A DNA stretch of 64,000 nt from Undibacterium_A arcticum (GTDB lineage: Bacteria; Pseudomonadota; Gammaproteobacteria; Burkholderiales; Burkholderiaceae_D). The notes beneath the pieces are model-generated. The model ran no database searches. It saw nothing but the letters and a program-made list of their open reading frames with translations, and had not been told where the DNA came from. Positions 1-9,880 of the stretch are shown in pieces. Every line of letters starts with the position of its first letter. Position 1 is the first letter of the stretch. A program made the translations under genes and the position numbers. Location of the stretch: NCBI RefSeq assembly GCF_042660705.1, contig NZ_JBHSUQ010000002.1. One strand, 5' to 3'.

Positions 1-178
1 GTAAGCGGGAAGATGGTTGCTTTGGAAAAAAGCAGATGGCGGCATGACCGCGCGGTTGACAAAGAGCAATGATTGCAACGGTATACGAAGTCCGTGCACC
101 TGAGGTCACCTGGATTGAGAAGCGCTCTTCGCGCCGCACGAATTCGTTTCTTTGGCTGAGATATTTCCGCAGTTAAGT

Positions 179-325
179 TTACAGCGACATCAGTTCCGGC
201 GAGTATTGGCCGGGACGCATGGTGAAGTACGCGCGCGGGTCGGCCACGTGGTAGTCGGCGTCGGCATACGCTTTAGCCAGTTCTGGAGAGATTGCGGCCG
301 GTTTGGTTTGTTCATAGATCTTTTG
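179..325 (-). pseudogene. DUF3293-like N-terminal fragment
   Basis: The minus strand reads an open stretch with the segment AYADADYHVADPRAYFTMRP and a stop at 179-181. The pattern (helical start, AxYxVxxP, FTxRxGQxSPxL) resembles the N-terminus of DUF3293 proteins, whose function is unknown. There is no start codon and an in-frame stop lies just upstream at 326-328, so this is at most a piece of a gene. The family assignment is from memory of the motif and is uncertain. Confidence 0.35.
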
Positions 326-510
326 TCATTTGGCGTGCGATTCTTTTTTGTGTGCCAGGATAGATAGTGCTGCACATGCAGTCGCAATTGGAATGGATGA
401 TTTATCGAAGTGGCGCGGTCACGATGTCGGCGCAAGTTGGCTACCGGCGAATGCCGGCTATTCACCGCTGCGCAACGCTAACCGCTCGGCAAGGCCCGCT
501 GTATTTAAGC

Positions 511-1535
511 TTACAGCACAGGGCTGAACAGCCGTGCGACGAACTTTAGTTTAGCTTCCGACGTGCCGCTTTCATTCTTTTTACTGAGGTTCTCCTCTAT
601 CGCCGCCTGCTTTGCCTCAATCATGTTTTTGTCAGCCTGCTTTTTTGTCGTCTGGCTAGGAACGGTGGGCGCAGCGGCAGGGAGAGGATGCTCCTTCCGC
701 GATCCGAATGTCAGCGCATAAGCCCAAGTAAATTCCGCACCCATCAGAAATATCTGGGCGGAGTAGTACACCCACACCAGCACGGCGACCAGCGAACCCG
801 CGGCACCAAATCCCGAAGTCATACCGCTCTTGCCGATGTAGACCCCAATTAGGAATTTCCGATCGTAAAGAGCAGAGCGGTCACGGCGGCCCCGATCCAC
901 ACGTCCGCCCAGTCCACCTTCACCCGCGGCATGAATTTGTAGATCATTGCAAACAAGATCGTGATAAATGCGAAGCTGACCACAAAATTAATTAGGTGCG
1001 CAAGGATTTCCCATCCTGCGAACAGTGGGCCCCACAATTTCCCCAGTGCGGCCAGCGCCGCACTGACCACCAGCGATACCATCAACAAAAAACCGATACC
1101 CATGATCATGCCGAAAGACAATAGGCGCGCACGCAGCAAGCTCCCGATTCCCCCCTTGTTTCTTTTTGGCGCACGCCATATACGATCCAGCGCAGCCTGC
1201 AATTCGCCAAATACCGTTGTCGCACCAATCAACAGCAGAATTCCCCCGACCAGCGTGGCGGTGACGCTTTCGGTCGGCTTGCTTACGCTTTCGAGCAAAC
1301 CTTGCACGGCCTGCGCGCCTTGCGGCCCCATCAGTTCTTGCAATTGCCCGACAATTTCGCCGCGCGCGGCCTCGACACCAAAGATTAGTCCGGCAATCGA
1401 AATCACAATCAGCAATAACGGTGCAATCGAGAACATGGTGTAATAAGCCAGTGCCGCTCCCATGCTTTGCGCATAGTCGTCGACCCAAGATGAGGCGGCG
1501 GCTTTAATCAGAATCCAGATATTTTTTAAGGTCAT
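511..1535 (-). pseudogene. YihY/BrkB family inner-membrane protein, frameshifted
   Basis: Start ATG at 1533-1535 (MTLKNIW) follows a GAGAG ribosome site. The first frame gives the usual YihY N-terminal two-thirds: an amphipathic start, then membrane segments near SMGAALAYYTMFSIAPLL, the GGILLLIGATTVFGELQAAL segment, the RIWRAP motif and two further helices. That frame ends after ALLFTIG. The next frame continues at once with KFLIGVYIGKSG and the last membrane segment to a Lys/Glu-rich tail ending at 511. The break lies in the AAATTCC stretch near 852-860 and one added base restores a protein of about 340 residues. YihY proteins are polytopic and poorly characterised. The frameshift is either a sequencing error or inactivation. 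Confidence 0.85.
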
Positions 1536-1886
1536 GACATCTCTCTGCGACCCTCGATGAGCTCTGATTTTACCTACATTCGCCGGTCTCATTTTACGCT
1601 ACGCCTGCTACCACTCTCCCTCCAGTTTGGTGCGATCTGCGTGCCTCAGCGCAACTGATCGCGTGTCCCGCGCGGCGCGCCAGCCGTGGAGATATTCATG
1701 GAGATGACGTATTGCCACTGTTGTTCCTGCCATTGGCGCGCTCTACCTGACCTCACCGTCTCTTGCCATGATCCGCCCCGCTGATTATGGGGCGCTGCTG
1801 ACCAGCATCGACCGGCAAGCTGTTACCAATTCAGTACCGAGAACATGCGATGCGATCATTGCATCTAGCTACGTGCAGGTCTGGTA
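1536..1886. other. Intergenic stretch, no recognisable gene
   Basis: Between the YihY start and the HiPIP stop all six frames are short and none resembles a known protein. No clear terminator or repeat was seen. Confidence 0.5.
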
Positions 1887-2207
1887 TCAGGCCTTCTTGG
1901 CCCAAGCACTGCACCAGCCTTTAGCCGATACCTGCTTGCCAGCGAACAGCGGGCACCCACCGGCCGCATCACCGGCTTTTCCTTGGTACAGTGCGCAATT
2001 GCTACATTGCTGGCCAGCTGCATACTTGGGAAATTTTGCCTTGTCCGCCTTGTTGGCATCCGCCTTATAGCCTAGCGCTATAGCTTGGGCATCGTTCTCG
2101 GCGACCATAGCGCCTTGGGCCATGGCACCTTGGGCCGTGCCGTAACTGGCTACCAATGCAGCGCTCCCCAGGCCAAATTTAATAATAAACTCGCGACGAC
2201 TGGTCAT
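1887..2207 (-). CDS. High-potential iron-sulfur protein (HiPIP)
   Basis: A complete 106-residue protein. It begins MTSRREFIIKFGLGSAALVA, a twin-arginine-like signal followed by a hydrophobic stretch and AQGA cleavage region, so the mature protein is periplasmic. The mature part carries the four cysteines of HiPIPs: CSNC, then 13 residues, CPLF, then 13 residues, WC, ligating one [4Fe-4S] cluster. HiPIPs are soluble one-electron carriers in phototrophic and respiratory Proteobacteria. The start is set by a GGAGAG site seven bases upstream. It is transcribed alone with no partner oxidoreductase nearby. It is one of the few early genes here with an undamaged frame. Confidence 0.95.
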   Translation of the reverse strand: MTSRREFIIKFGLGSAALVASYGTAQGAMAQGAMVAENDAQAIALGYKADANKADKAKFPKYAAGQQCSNCALYQGKAGDAAGGCPLFAGKQVSAKGWCSAWAKKA

Positions 2208-2503
2208 GAAATCTCTCCAAAGCTATTAAGAATTAAGGCGGTATTAATCAATCTTGAAAATTTCAGGTGCTCGACCGCCTCTGAGTCTTCTTATACCCGG
2301 GTCGATGTCATTTTTTATGATATGGGTCAAATTCTCACAAAGCATACGCCGCCAGCGTATTGGCGTTGCAATTGCGGTCGGAAGCCGCTTCTTCCATGCG
2401 ATCGCTAGCCATTTCGTAGTTGCACTTCACTACGCTCTCTGTGGTCGGGTCGGGTTATGGGAGGACTTGCGCCTCCATCATTGCATCCATGCTGAGCGCT
2501 TAC

Positions 2504-3161
2504 TCAAATCACGGATGATCCATCATCTCCACTCCAGTCGTCGGTAGCAACATCATCCACGCTTGTGCTGTCATCCGTTGCCGTATCGGCTCCGTAATAA
2601 TTATTGACCGTGGTGTTCTCCACAGGTGCCGCTAACGGCGCCATGCCTGGTTGATTCATCAATCCGGTGCCACCGCTGGGATGCATCAGGTGTTCGATCC
2701 CTTGGAATAGGAACGCACCGCCAGCCACGCCAGCAGCGGTCGCTGCGACGGTGCCGAGCATGCTCCCAACGCCACCTCCGAAGAACCCGGGAGATGCTGC
2801 TGGAGCCGCGCTTTGCATAACGGGTGTCTGCATTGGAGCGGGAGCACTCGGCATCATCGGGACTGCTGCTGGCCGAGATGCGGCAACCGGAGTGCTACCC
2901 CATGCATTGGGATCGAGGAAGCTGCGTGCTGGCACCGACTGCGATGCCTGTATCTGGTTCTGCAGCGCAGCAATTTGTGTTTGCGATATTGAGCGCTTGC
3001 TCCATCAGCAGTGCACGTTGTACCAGGAGGTAGGCTGCGTCCGGTTGTTGCGCAATGGCGCTTGCAATCAGTGCATCGGCTTGCGGATCTTTCGCAATGC
3101 CTCGCACCTGGGTTAGTTGATTCAGAAAATCCTGTAGCGATTGGGTTTCTTGCGGGCTCAT
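2504..3161 (-). pseudogene. DUF2076 domain protein, frameshifted
   Basis: Start ATG at 3159-3161 gives MSPQETQSLQDFLNQLTQVR, the typical DUF2076 N-terminus, continuing through DAAYLLVQRALLMEQALN. The frame then shifts near 2972-2984 (expected IAALQNQIQ is present one base away). The downstream frame gives SFLDPNAWG, a Pro/Ala-rich part, a Gly-rich membrane-like segment around GFFGGGVGSMLGTVAATAAG and an acidic tail rich in Asp and Ser ending at 2504. Restoring one base gives about 215 residues, normal for the family. DUF2076 proteins are uncharacterised, often exported or membrane-associated. Confidence 0.85.
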
Positions 3162-3449
3162 GATTGTTTGGCTCGAATGATGAATTCGTATGAAGGGGTC
3201 GAGAACTTTCAGTTGACTCACTGTCGCAACTGATCTGTCAATCCAGATTATGGTTGCTGGTCGCACGCACGATTCAAACTTGAGGACGAATGTTGGCGCC
3301 GATCCAATTTTCACCCATGTGCCGAGATTTCGATGACCCAAGCATCACGCTTGTGAACTGTTGCCAGAATTGGAATTGGTAGCATTGGGCCGTCCAGTTT
3401 CGGCATCTCGGTCACCGGTCTATTGACCGCAACACGTATAACACTAGAC

Positions 3450-3849
3450 TTACGAACAGACCTTCTTGTGATCCGGATGATTGCCTTTGGCCTTGGCGTC
3501 GGCTTCGGTCATATACTCACCGGCCTTGGTTTTGCCGTAGTACTTGGTTCCAGGGCAGTGATATGTCTTGGAAGCGGTATTCACCCATACCTTGCCGTCA
3601 CCGCCGCCTGACGCTGCTGTCGCTGGCATTTTGCTCGTGGAGTTTGTTGCCTTCTTCGCCGGGGCAGTCATCGCGTCAGTCGTTGCAGGTGCCGCAGGCT
3701 TTGCCGTCATCGCTCCAGTGGTTGCTGCGGGCGCCGGTACCGACGCTGCAGGCTTTGTCGGGGGGCGTTGCAGTATAAGTTTGAGCGAAGCCATGGGCGG
3801 ACAACAGAAATCCAGCACTCAGGGCAAGCGATCGCAAGAATAATTTCAT
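3450..3849 (-). pseudogene. Small exported protein with VWVNTxSKxYHC domain, frameshifted in a G6 run
   Basis: Start ATG at 3847-3849 (MKLFLRSLALSAGFLLSAHG) gives a clear signal peptide. The frame shifts in the six-base G run at 3760-3765. The next frame gives a Pro/Ala/Thr-rich linker and a C-terminal domain with VWVNTASKTYHCPGTKYYGK, then TEADAKAKG and a terminal KKVCS. The paired cysteines and the HC..YYG pattern suggest a small secreted domain. I know similar Burkholderiales proteins only as hypothetical. A second, damaged copy of the domain lies at 10923-11078. The homopolymer makes slippage or sequencing error equally possible. Confidence 0.75.
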
Positions 3850-3993
3850 GGCCTTTCCTTTCAAGATTTTAGTTATTTGGCGTCATTTTTAGCCGACGTG
3901 ACATCTACGCCGATCAAACGACCCTCACGGCTTACTTGACCGCATCGACTGGTATATTACGACAGCATTTTAGGCCGGTGCATTTGCGGCAGA

Positions 3994-4231
3994 CTACTTT
4001 GTGTGTACGACATCGTGATGGTGCTTCACATAATGATGAAGATGCTTTGCATGACGCACATGCTTCGCACGGTCATAATCGTGATGCATGACGGTTCCAT
4101 GGTCGTAGGATTCCATCTGTCGATCGTTACGGGCGTCTGGATGACCAGGGTAGTCCCGCACCGCTGTTCTGCGCTTGTGCGAGCGGCGTAAATGCCAGGA
4201 TGAGTGCAGCAATGCCAAGTAGCTTTTTCAT
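3994..4231 (-). pseudogene. Small His-rich exported protein, frameshifted
   Basis: Start ATG at 4229-4231 follows AAGGA and encodes MKKLLGIAALILAFTPLAQA, a signal peptide. Near 4140-4170 the frame must shift to join a tail that ends HHYVKHHHDVVHTK and contains about 14 histidines in 45 residues. His-rich periplasmic peptides can bind transition metals, but no metal function can be shown here. The precise join point is uncertain. Confidence 0.6.
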
Positions 4232-4914
4232 TTTCAATCCTTCAACTGGTCGGGTTTCACAATCTGTATTGGTAGCGACATAGCTTAAAAACGCCGCGGG
4301 AGATATTCGGTTGACGGCGGCAAAACCTGCTAAGTCGTTCAGGCTATTGTGAAGTGGCAACGAACGGCCCAATCCCTAGAGGAGCCAATGCTTAGGGTTC
4401 TAATGGAGTGGACGCCCCTCTTTCAAGGCCGTAAGGTGCAATCCGTGGCCCTGAGTCGCAATTCGTAACGCCGCATGTTCCCACACATACTTCCCAGTGT
4501 ATTTTTAAAACAGCAAGCAATACCTGAGAGAACCTGCCTGTTTTAACTGATACCCCCTATTTTTATAATCATGAAGGGCTGCGAGGTACAGTTCATAAGG
4601 CGCACGCCGTACCCTCCAACATGCCTGTTTTCTGCCTTAGATCTCCGAGTGGTTCCTGGCGCGTGGCCAGCTCCGAACGGTGGCGTTCCGCCGCCTGGTT
4701 GCCGGCCGCGCGGACGTCGTCCAAAGCCACATAGTTTCGCGGATAGGCAGGAAACGGCAGACCACTAGCTGAGCGGCGGAAGTCGAATTGTGCAAGTGTG
4801 AGCCACCGTCGATCATTTTTTTGCGAAATTTCGGTTAGTGATCGCGGTTGCATTCCATTGTTCGCGCTAGAAAGTCACTGGCGGACAATATCGTGCAATC
4901 GCGATTGCCAAACC
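4232..4914. other. Long stretch without a recognisable gene
   Basis: Both strands hold open frames of 65-86 codons (for example minus 4593-4853), but none shows a family pattern, signal peptide or convincing ribosome site. It may be remnant sequence. Confidence 0.4.
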
Positions 4915-5293
4915 TTAAGCTGCCCAGTGCCCTTTGCGCCAGACCCAGTCCCCGCCCTCCCACTGCCAGTGGCCAGGAATCCAGAAATGCGCAGGACTTG
5001 GCGCAACGGTGATTTGCTCGACAATGACGGTAGGCATCGGACGCACTGCGCCCTGATACCAATGACCCGCTTGCCATAACCAGCCAGTATTGCGCCACAC
5101 CCAGTGTCCAGGTACCCAAGCATAACCTGGAGCGGGCTGCGCGCTGATCACTTCCTGAATGGGAGCCGGCATCTGTTTGACGACGACTTTGCGGCTGCTC
5201 GCGGACCACGGTCCGCTCTCTTACGACGGTCGTGCAACCGACTATCGCCATCGCGGCGGCAGCTAAAAAGAGCACGTTCAGCATACGTTTCAT
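4915..5293 (-). pseudogene. YXWGXW-repeat lipoprotein, frameshifted
   Basis: Start ATG at 5291-5293 gives MKRMLNVLFLAAAAMAIVGC, a lipoprotein signal with IVGC lipobox, then TTVVRERTVVREQ. The frame shifts near 5175-5195. The next frame carries two Trp-rich repeats: WVPGHWVWRNTGWLWQAGHW and WIPGHWQWEGGDWVWRKGHW, the pattern of YXWGXW repeat proteins. These are envelope lipoproteins of unknown function. One base restores a protein of about 125 residues. Confidence 0.8.
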
Positions 5294-5401
5294 TGTTGAT
5301 CCCTGTTAATTGTTATTCAATTGAGCATGGGAGAACACCCGCTATGGCAGGTGGCCCCCTGTTTTACACGTGCGCTGTCTCAATCGGATTGAAGACAAGA
5401 A

Positions 5402-5740
5402 TTATTTACCAATTTGTTTGCTGACCGCATTTTCCTGTTGTTTCAGTGTTTTTTGTTCTTGCTTGGTGATATGGCCGCCGTTTCGTGAGGCCATGGCATG
5501 CTCTTCCTGGCGAATCTGACGATCCTTCTTATGCAATGCCTGCGCTTGACCGCGTATCAGCTCCCCTTCTTTTACTTCATTGTGAATGCGCCGGTTCTGA
5601 TTTTGAAGGCGATTGTTGACCTGCTCGCGGCGTGGGTGTTTCTTTTGCCAGTGTGTATCGGCAGCGAACGCGCTTATAGCTGCGCTGCCAAAAATCATCG
5701 TGATAACAGTCACTGCGACAGCCTTTGTAAATGTGGTCAT
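5402..5740 (-). CDS. Small exported helical protein
   Basis: The start is taken at ATG 5738-5740 (MTTFTKAVAVTVITMIFGSA) because GAGAG lies at the right distance and a Sec signal peptide ending AFAAD follows. The longer frame to 5803 adds sequence of no signal character. The mature part of about 85 residues is charged, Lys/Gln/Arg-rich and predicted helical, with Asn-Arg-rich repeats such as NNRLQNQNRRIHNE. It is presumably periplasmic. I do not recognise a named family. Confidence 0.65.
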   Translation of the reverse strand: MTTFTKAVAVTVITMIFGSAAISAFAADTHWQKKHPRREQVNNRLQNQNRRIHNEVKEGELIRGQAQALHKKDRQIRQEEHAMASRNGGHITKQEQKTLKQQENAVSKQIGK

Positions 5741-5836
5741 GCGTCTCTCCCTCGTCGTTGGCGGTTTCTGGCGTCTGCCATTGCCCCAAAAACGTACTGC
5801 CACGCAAAGTTGATGACGGGCATTACAAATTGTTAC

Positions 5837-6190
5837 TCATTGACCAACTGAGCAGGCCGCAACCCTGCCAACGAGTGAAGAAATCTTGGGGTCCGTATTC
5901 AACGCCGTAGGTCTGCCCTGCCCTTTTGGCCGGATACCGCCGCGCTTTTGCTCGGCCACCATGGCCAGTTCGGATGTTTTTGCGGTGCCTGCGCCAACGG
6001 GCCAAATGCGGAGAGGAAATTCCCTCGCGCCGCAACGGCGCTCCGATATCGCCGGGGCTGGTGCAATTGTCGGCCAGGTTGAGAATGCGATACTTCTCAG
6101 CCGCACAGAACTTGCGGCGGTGCATGAGGGCCACAACCTCCGGATTCGGACGCGCCAGAAGTCGCATCTCCAGTCGCCCTTCGTTGCGTC
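5837..6190 (-). pseudogene. IS3-type transposase OrfA remnant
   Basis: One frame gives HRRKFCAAEKYRILNLADNC and EGISSPHLARWRR, the helix-turn-helix N-terminal region of IS3-family OrfA transposases. Another frame continues with MVAEQKRG..RPKGQGRP, the downstream part of the same protein. There is at least one frameshift, no OrfB follows, and no terminal repeats were found. It is a decayed element. Confidence 0.6.
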
Positions 6191-6378
6191 TTCTGGCGCT
6201 ATGATGACTGCTGTGCTAATAATTTCCTGCTTTCTGTTCTGCATGTTGAATGCTACCGTTGTACTCTAAATTAACTGGGTAGGTGGCTCATGTGATATTA
6301 GCACTGGGGAAGCGCACCAAATTGCACCGAAGCTACGACTATCCCTCGCATACCGGAATCAAACTCTAGGAGTTCCGC

Positions 6379-7264
6379 ATGAAAAAATTCTTTATCGCAT
6401 TGCTGGTGATGGCCAGTGCATTGTCGATCACCGCCGAAGCGAAGCGCCTGGGCGGCGGCGGTTCGTTTGGCAAGCAATCTCAAAGCCTGAACCGTCCTCC
6501 GGCCCAAGCGCCGAGCCAGGGCGCGAGTCCGGCAAAACCTGCTGCGCCTCCCGCTGCCGCACCCCAAACGCCGCCGAAACCGGCCAGTCCATGGCGCGGC
6601 ATTTTGGGCGGCGCCTTGCTTGGACTCGGGCTGGGCGCACTGATGTCGCATTTTGGCCTTGGCGGCGCATTCGGTAGCATCCTGATGATCGCGCTGTTGG
6701 CGATTGCGGTGATGTTCATCATCCGCATGTTCCGCCGCAAGAGCGATGGCAATAATGCCTCTGCCTATGCAGCGGGGTATCCTTCTGTTTCCACTCCGGA
6801 AATCGGTTCCCGCATCGAAACGACCGGTGCGCAACCAGTCGCGTTGCAGTCGGTACCGGTCGCTGCCGCGAGCAACGTCGCGCCATTTGGCGTGCCAGCC
6901 GATTTCGATGTGCCCGCGTTCCTGCGCAATGCAAAGATCTACTTTATCCGCCTGCAAGCGGCATGGGATAAGGCGGACATCAACGATATCCGTGAATTCG
7001 CGACGCCGGAAATGTTTGCCGAGTTGAAGATGCAAATCCAGGAGCGTGGCACATCTCCGAACAATACCGATGCGGTGACTTTGAATGCCGAATTGATGGG
7101 TCGAAACCCTGGGCAGCGATTATCTGGCCACCGTGAAGTTCTCCGGCATGATCAAGGAGGCCGAGAATGCACCGGCTGAACCATTCACCGAAGTCTGGAA
7201 TCTGTCCAAACCGATGTCTGGACAAGGTGGATGGGTCTTGGCAGGGATTCAACAATTATCCTGA
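6379..7264 (+). pseudogene. Tim44-like domain protein, frameshifted near the 3-prime end
   Basis: Starts MKKFFIALLVMASALSITAE (signal peptide) behind AGGAG. A Pro/Ala-rich region and a Gly-rich membrane segment (ILGGALLGLGLGALMSHFGL) follow, then the Tim44-like domain (AFLRNAKIYFIRLQAAWDKA, FATPEMFAELK). At GGG 7098-7100 the frame breaks, and the expected end (VETLGSDYLATVKFSGMI, PFTEVWNLSKP, GWVLAGIQQLS) is present one base away to a TGA at 7262-7264. Bacterial Tim44-like proteins are membrane-anchored and of unclear function. The damage affects only the last 50 residues. Confidence 0.85.
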
Positions 7265-7659
7265 AACGAATGAAATTAGCATCCTGGCGCGCTTCCTTGT
7301 CCACTTTTTCACCGGGCAGGATGAGGTTGTGATGTCGTTAGTCCGACGATTGACGTCCGGAATAGCCCCTTTTTCAAGCCGCCCCATCAGACCGACTCCT
7401 GCGACATAACGGGCTCGTTCCGGTACAAGCCGATAGAACGAAATTGCCGAGCGCAAGATATTATTTGGCATCCGAAGGATTGAAGATGCCGCGTAATCAA
7501 CTCCGGCGACGTACCCATGGGCTTCGCATCTCCGACTATCGACACCCGCTCAGCGGTCACAACATTCTGCCCGTCATTTGTCTGTGCGCGCGCTCTTTCC
7601 AGGACAATTTCAAATCTACAATGTGCTTGCTGAATGTACCCGTGAAAACGAGGATCGCG

Positions 7660-7824
7660 GTTTTGATGGCGCCCAGACCTTTTGCCAGCACACGCACGCC
7701 ATGCGGGGCCACTTCCTGGGCAAGGGTTCTTGGTGAGCATCGACAGCGCAGCCTTGCTCGCCGTGTAGGCGCTATAGCCTGACCATGCGATCACCTCGTG
7801 AACCGAGGTGATATTCAGTATCAC
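7660..7824 (-). pseudogene. 3-hydroxybutyrate dehydrogenase (SDR) C-terminal fragment
   Basis: Minus frame 1 reads MILNITSVHEVIAWSGYSAY followed by TASKAALSMLTK, the SDR active-site block with YxxxK. A second frame continues with TLAQEVAPHGVRVL and GAIKTAI. This is the C-terminal half of the same short-chain dehydrogenase whose N-terminus lies at 8541-8648 beside adc. It is separated from it by about 700 bases that hold an unrelated gene, so the enzyme cannot be made. Confidence 0.65.
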
Positions 7825-7954
7825 GGCCGCCCTATTATTTCCATTCCACTCCGTCGTTTAATCTATTTTTCTTTTCTTTAGAAGTTATCTACTTCGAACG
7901 TGGCGACGAAAAGACAGACCGATGCAGCGGCTCGTTGATTTTCGGTTGTGGGGA

Positions 7955-8170
7955 TTAGGCTGACTGAACCGGTTTTTTAGGCGCCCGCATTGCTTCTTGC
8001 TGTTGCCGGCTCTTCGCCTGGCACGCGTTGCAGATCCAGCGTTTGGACTTATTGCGCTGGACCAAACTCCCAGCATCCGCCGCCACTTCGCCCTGATGGT
8101 GGGAACAGAAGCGCTTGCCCGTCCCGGAGGCGGCGATTTCGGCGGCTCTGGCGATCGTGCTTTGGCCCAT
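7955..8170 (-). CDS. Small Cys/His zinc-ribbon-like protein
   Basis: A 71-residue protein with an AGGAG site before its ATG. It contains FCSHHQGEV and, after about 20 residues, WICNACQAK, a CxxH / CxxC arrangement likely to hold one zinc ion. The tail is basic. Function is unknown; similar short proteins occur in Burkholderiales as hypotheticals. It sits inside the broken hbdH gene, which suggests it arrived with the rearrangement or that the surrounding gene was scrambled around it. Confidence 0.6.
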   Translation of the reverse strand: MGQSTIARAAEIAASGTGKRFCSHHQGEVAADAGSLVQRNKSKRWICNACQAKSRQQQEAMRAPKKPVQSA

Positions 8171-8434
8171 CTGGTTGCTCCTTATTGTTGATCGGACCGC
8201 GGAATCACTTTCAATCCGCAGATACGCAAACTATTTACACGCCCCGATGCGTCTCGATCCATTCGCGCAACCCATTGTTCATCCTGGCCCGCCCCCTTCG
8301 TCGGCGCTCTTGAGCGCCTCGACCACATCGGCGTCGTTTCCGCCCGACGACGCTGTCTTCAAACGTGAGTTCGACGATCGGGCTGATGATCTGGATCCAC
8401 TGCGACCGAGATTGCGACACAGGGCGGCGCCGCA

Positions 8435-8540
8435 ATGGGCGTTGCGATGGACGTTACCAACGAAGAGCAGGTCGATCAAGGCATTGCGACTGCTGTCACT
8501 GCTTACTCCGGCATAGATATTCTCATCAGCAATGCGGCAT
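8435..8540 (+). pseudogene. 3-hydroxybutyrate dehydrogenase middle fragment, inverted
   Basis: The plus strand reads MGVAMDVTNEEQVDQGIATA followed by YSGIDILISNA, the central SDR segment (VxMDVT..E and the NAG motif, here NAA). It lies on the opposite strand to the N- and C-terminal pieces of the same enzyme. This shows a local inversion within a former hbdH gene. Confidence 0.6.
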
Positions 8541-8648
8541 CAAGTCCGCAATCACGACCTTGGCGCCTTCGTGCGCCTATTCGCATGCCATTTCCTTGCC
8601 AATGCCGCTGGCGGCGCCGGTGATCCCGTGCCTTTACTTGAGTAACAT
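8541..8648 (-). pseudogene. 3-hydroxybutyrate dehydrogenase N-terminal fragment
   Basis: ATG at 8646-8648 lies ten bases after the adc stop and behind an AAGGA site, the normal adc-hbdH operon spacing. A shifted frame reads ITGAASGIGKEMACE, the SDR TGxxxGxG dinucleotide-binding motif, then an in-frame TAG where a Tyr is expected, then AHEGAKVVIADL. The reading breaks at the inversion junction near 8540. Frameshift, stop and inversion together argue for real decay. Confidence 0.65.
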
Positions 8649-8657
8649 GCAATTCCT

Positions 8658-9404
8658 TTATTTTCGAGTGGCAAGATAATCGTGAGCGACCGTGCCCAAT
8701 GGCAAAGTAAGGTCTGCAAGCACATGCACCGCCGACAAAATTTCCAGCACCGGCAGGTCCGCAATGGGCGCGAGCGCGTGGGGATTGAGTTCCAAGGCCC
8801 CGGGCCCGCTCCACGCGCCCTTGATCGTGATTTCGGACAAGCTATATTGCACCAGTTCACAGATGCGCGGCGTGCCATCGACATGCGGAATGATTTTCAA
8901 CAGGAAGCTGGGCGTTCCCATCGATTTTTTGACCGCCTCGCGATCGAGCGTTTTATGCTTGTAGCCCATGGTCCCGGTTGCAATCCGGTAGTCACTGTAA
9001 TCCAGCGTGCCAATCAGCGTGTCTTTATGCACGCGCAACTCCGGCTCACCCAGTTTTTTCGGAAAGCCCCATAACTCGCGGCCGGCTGCAATCGGTGGAT
9101 GATCGTTCAGATACATGCTGTGGACGTATCCGCCTGCCACGCCATCCAGGGTCACCGGAATCACCTGTCCGGCTTCGCAGTAATGGCCGAAGCCGGTCGA
9201 ATCGGGCATGTTGATGAATTCGAATTTGACAATCGGCTCCACCAGTTTGAGCGGCGCCGGAATCAGCTTTTGCAGTTGATCCGGGTCGGTGCGGTAGGTG
9301 ATGATGAGATATTCGCGGTCGACAAACCGGTATGGTCCGGGAGGAAACGCGGGGTTATGAAACGGCATTGCAAATGCATTGCGACGGATCTCATCTTCAG
9401 TCAT
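8658..9404 (-). CDS. adc: Acetoacetate decarboxylase
   Basis: A complete 248-residue protein. The core ELWGFPKKLGEPELRV carries the two adjacent lysines of the ADC active site, one of which forms the Schiff base with acetoacetate. GTLDYSDYRIATGTMGYKHK, IIPHVDGTPRICEL and the C-terminal SAVHVLADLTLPLG match the family over its length. The enzyme converts acetoacetate to acetone and CO2 in the cytoplasm. AAGG precedes the start. It once formed an operon with the now broken hbdH just downstream, linking it to the ketone-body side of polyhydroxybutyrate turnover. Confidence 0.95.
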   Translation of the reverse strand: MTEDEIRRNAFAMPFHNPAFPPGPYRFVDREYLIITYRTDPDQLQKLIPAPLKLVEPIVKFEFINMPDSTGFGHYCEAGQVIPVTLDGVAGGYVHSMYLNDHPPIAAGRELWGFPKKLGEPELRVHKDTLIGTLDYSDYRIATGTMGYKHKTLDREAVKKSMGTPSFLLKIIPHVDGTPRICELVQYSLSEITIKGAWSGPGALELNPHALAPIADLPVLEILSAVHVLADLTLPLGTVAHDYLATRK

Positions 9405-9520
9405 GTTTTTCCTTTTTTAACGAGTAAGCTAACGGTCTGTCGGGTGCAGGGTCACTTCGCGCATGATTGCCACCGGCCACGGCGCTCGCCGGCGTATTGA
9501 ATTTCCCGAAAGAGGACCCT

Positions 9521-9880
9521 ATGGATAACCGACAAACCGTGCTGGTGCTGCATGGGGGCAGAGCTCTCGACGCAAATCAAGCCGGAATTTATGAAGAACT
9601 GTCAGCACAGAATACACACATCGACTGGGTGGTAGGAACGCCGATCGGCGCGATCAATGGCGCCATTATCGCCGGAAATCCGCCGCAGCATCGCGTCCGC
9701 AAATTGCACGAATTTTGCGACCTGGTCGGACAAACGGCGCCGTTCCTCTTTTCATTCGCAATGTTTGGCGCCTTTTTTCGCCGACTTGAAAATTCCGGAC
9801 GTACGATGGAGACGGTCATCAACGGAATACCCGGGTTTCCCTGTTCGCCTCAGCGTCGACTCCCCCCGCATCGTGACGCC
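9521..9880 (+). pseudogene. Patatin-like phospholipase remnant with lost catalytic motifs
   Basis: ATG 9521 after AGAGGA gives MDNRQTVLVLHGGRALDANQ, aligned with the GGGxxG oxyanion loop of patatins. The nucleophile elbow GxSxG reads GTPIGAINGAIIAGNPPQHR, so the catalytic Ser is replaced by Pro. Similarity to the DUF3734-type patatins ends near NGIPGF and the frame degenerates. The protein would be less than half the usual length and inactive. In Burkholderiales this type often neighbours adc and hbdH. Confidence 0.75.
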
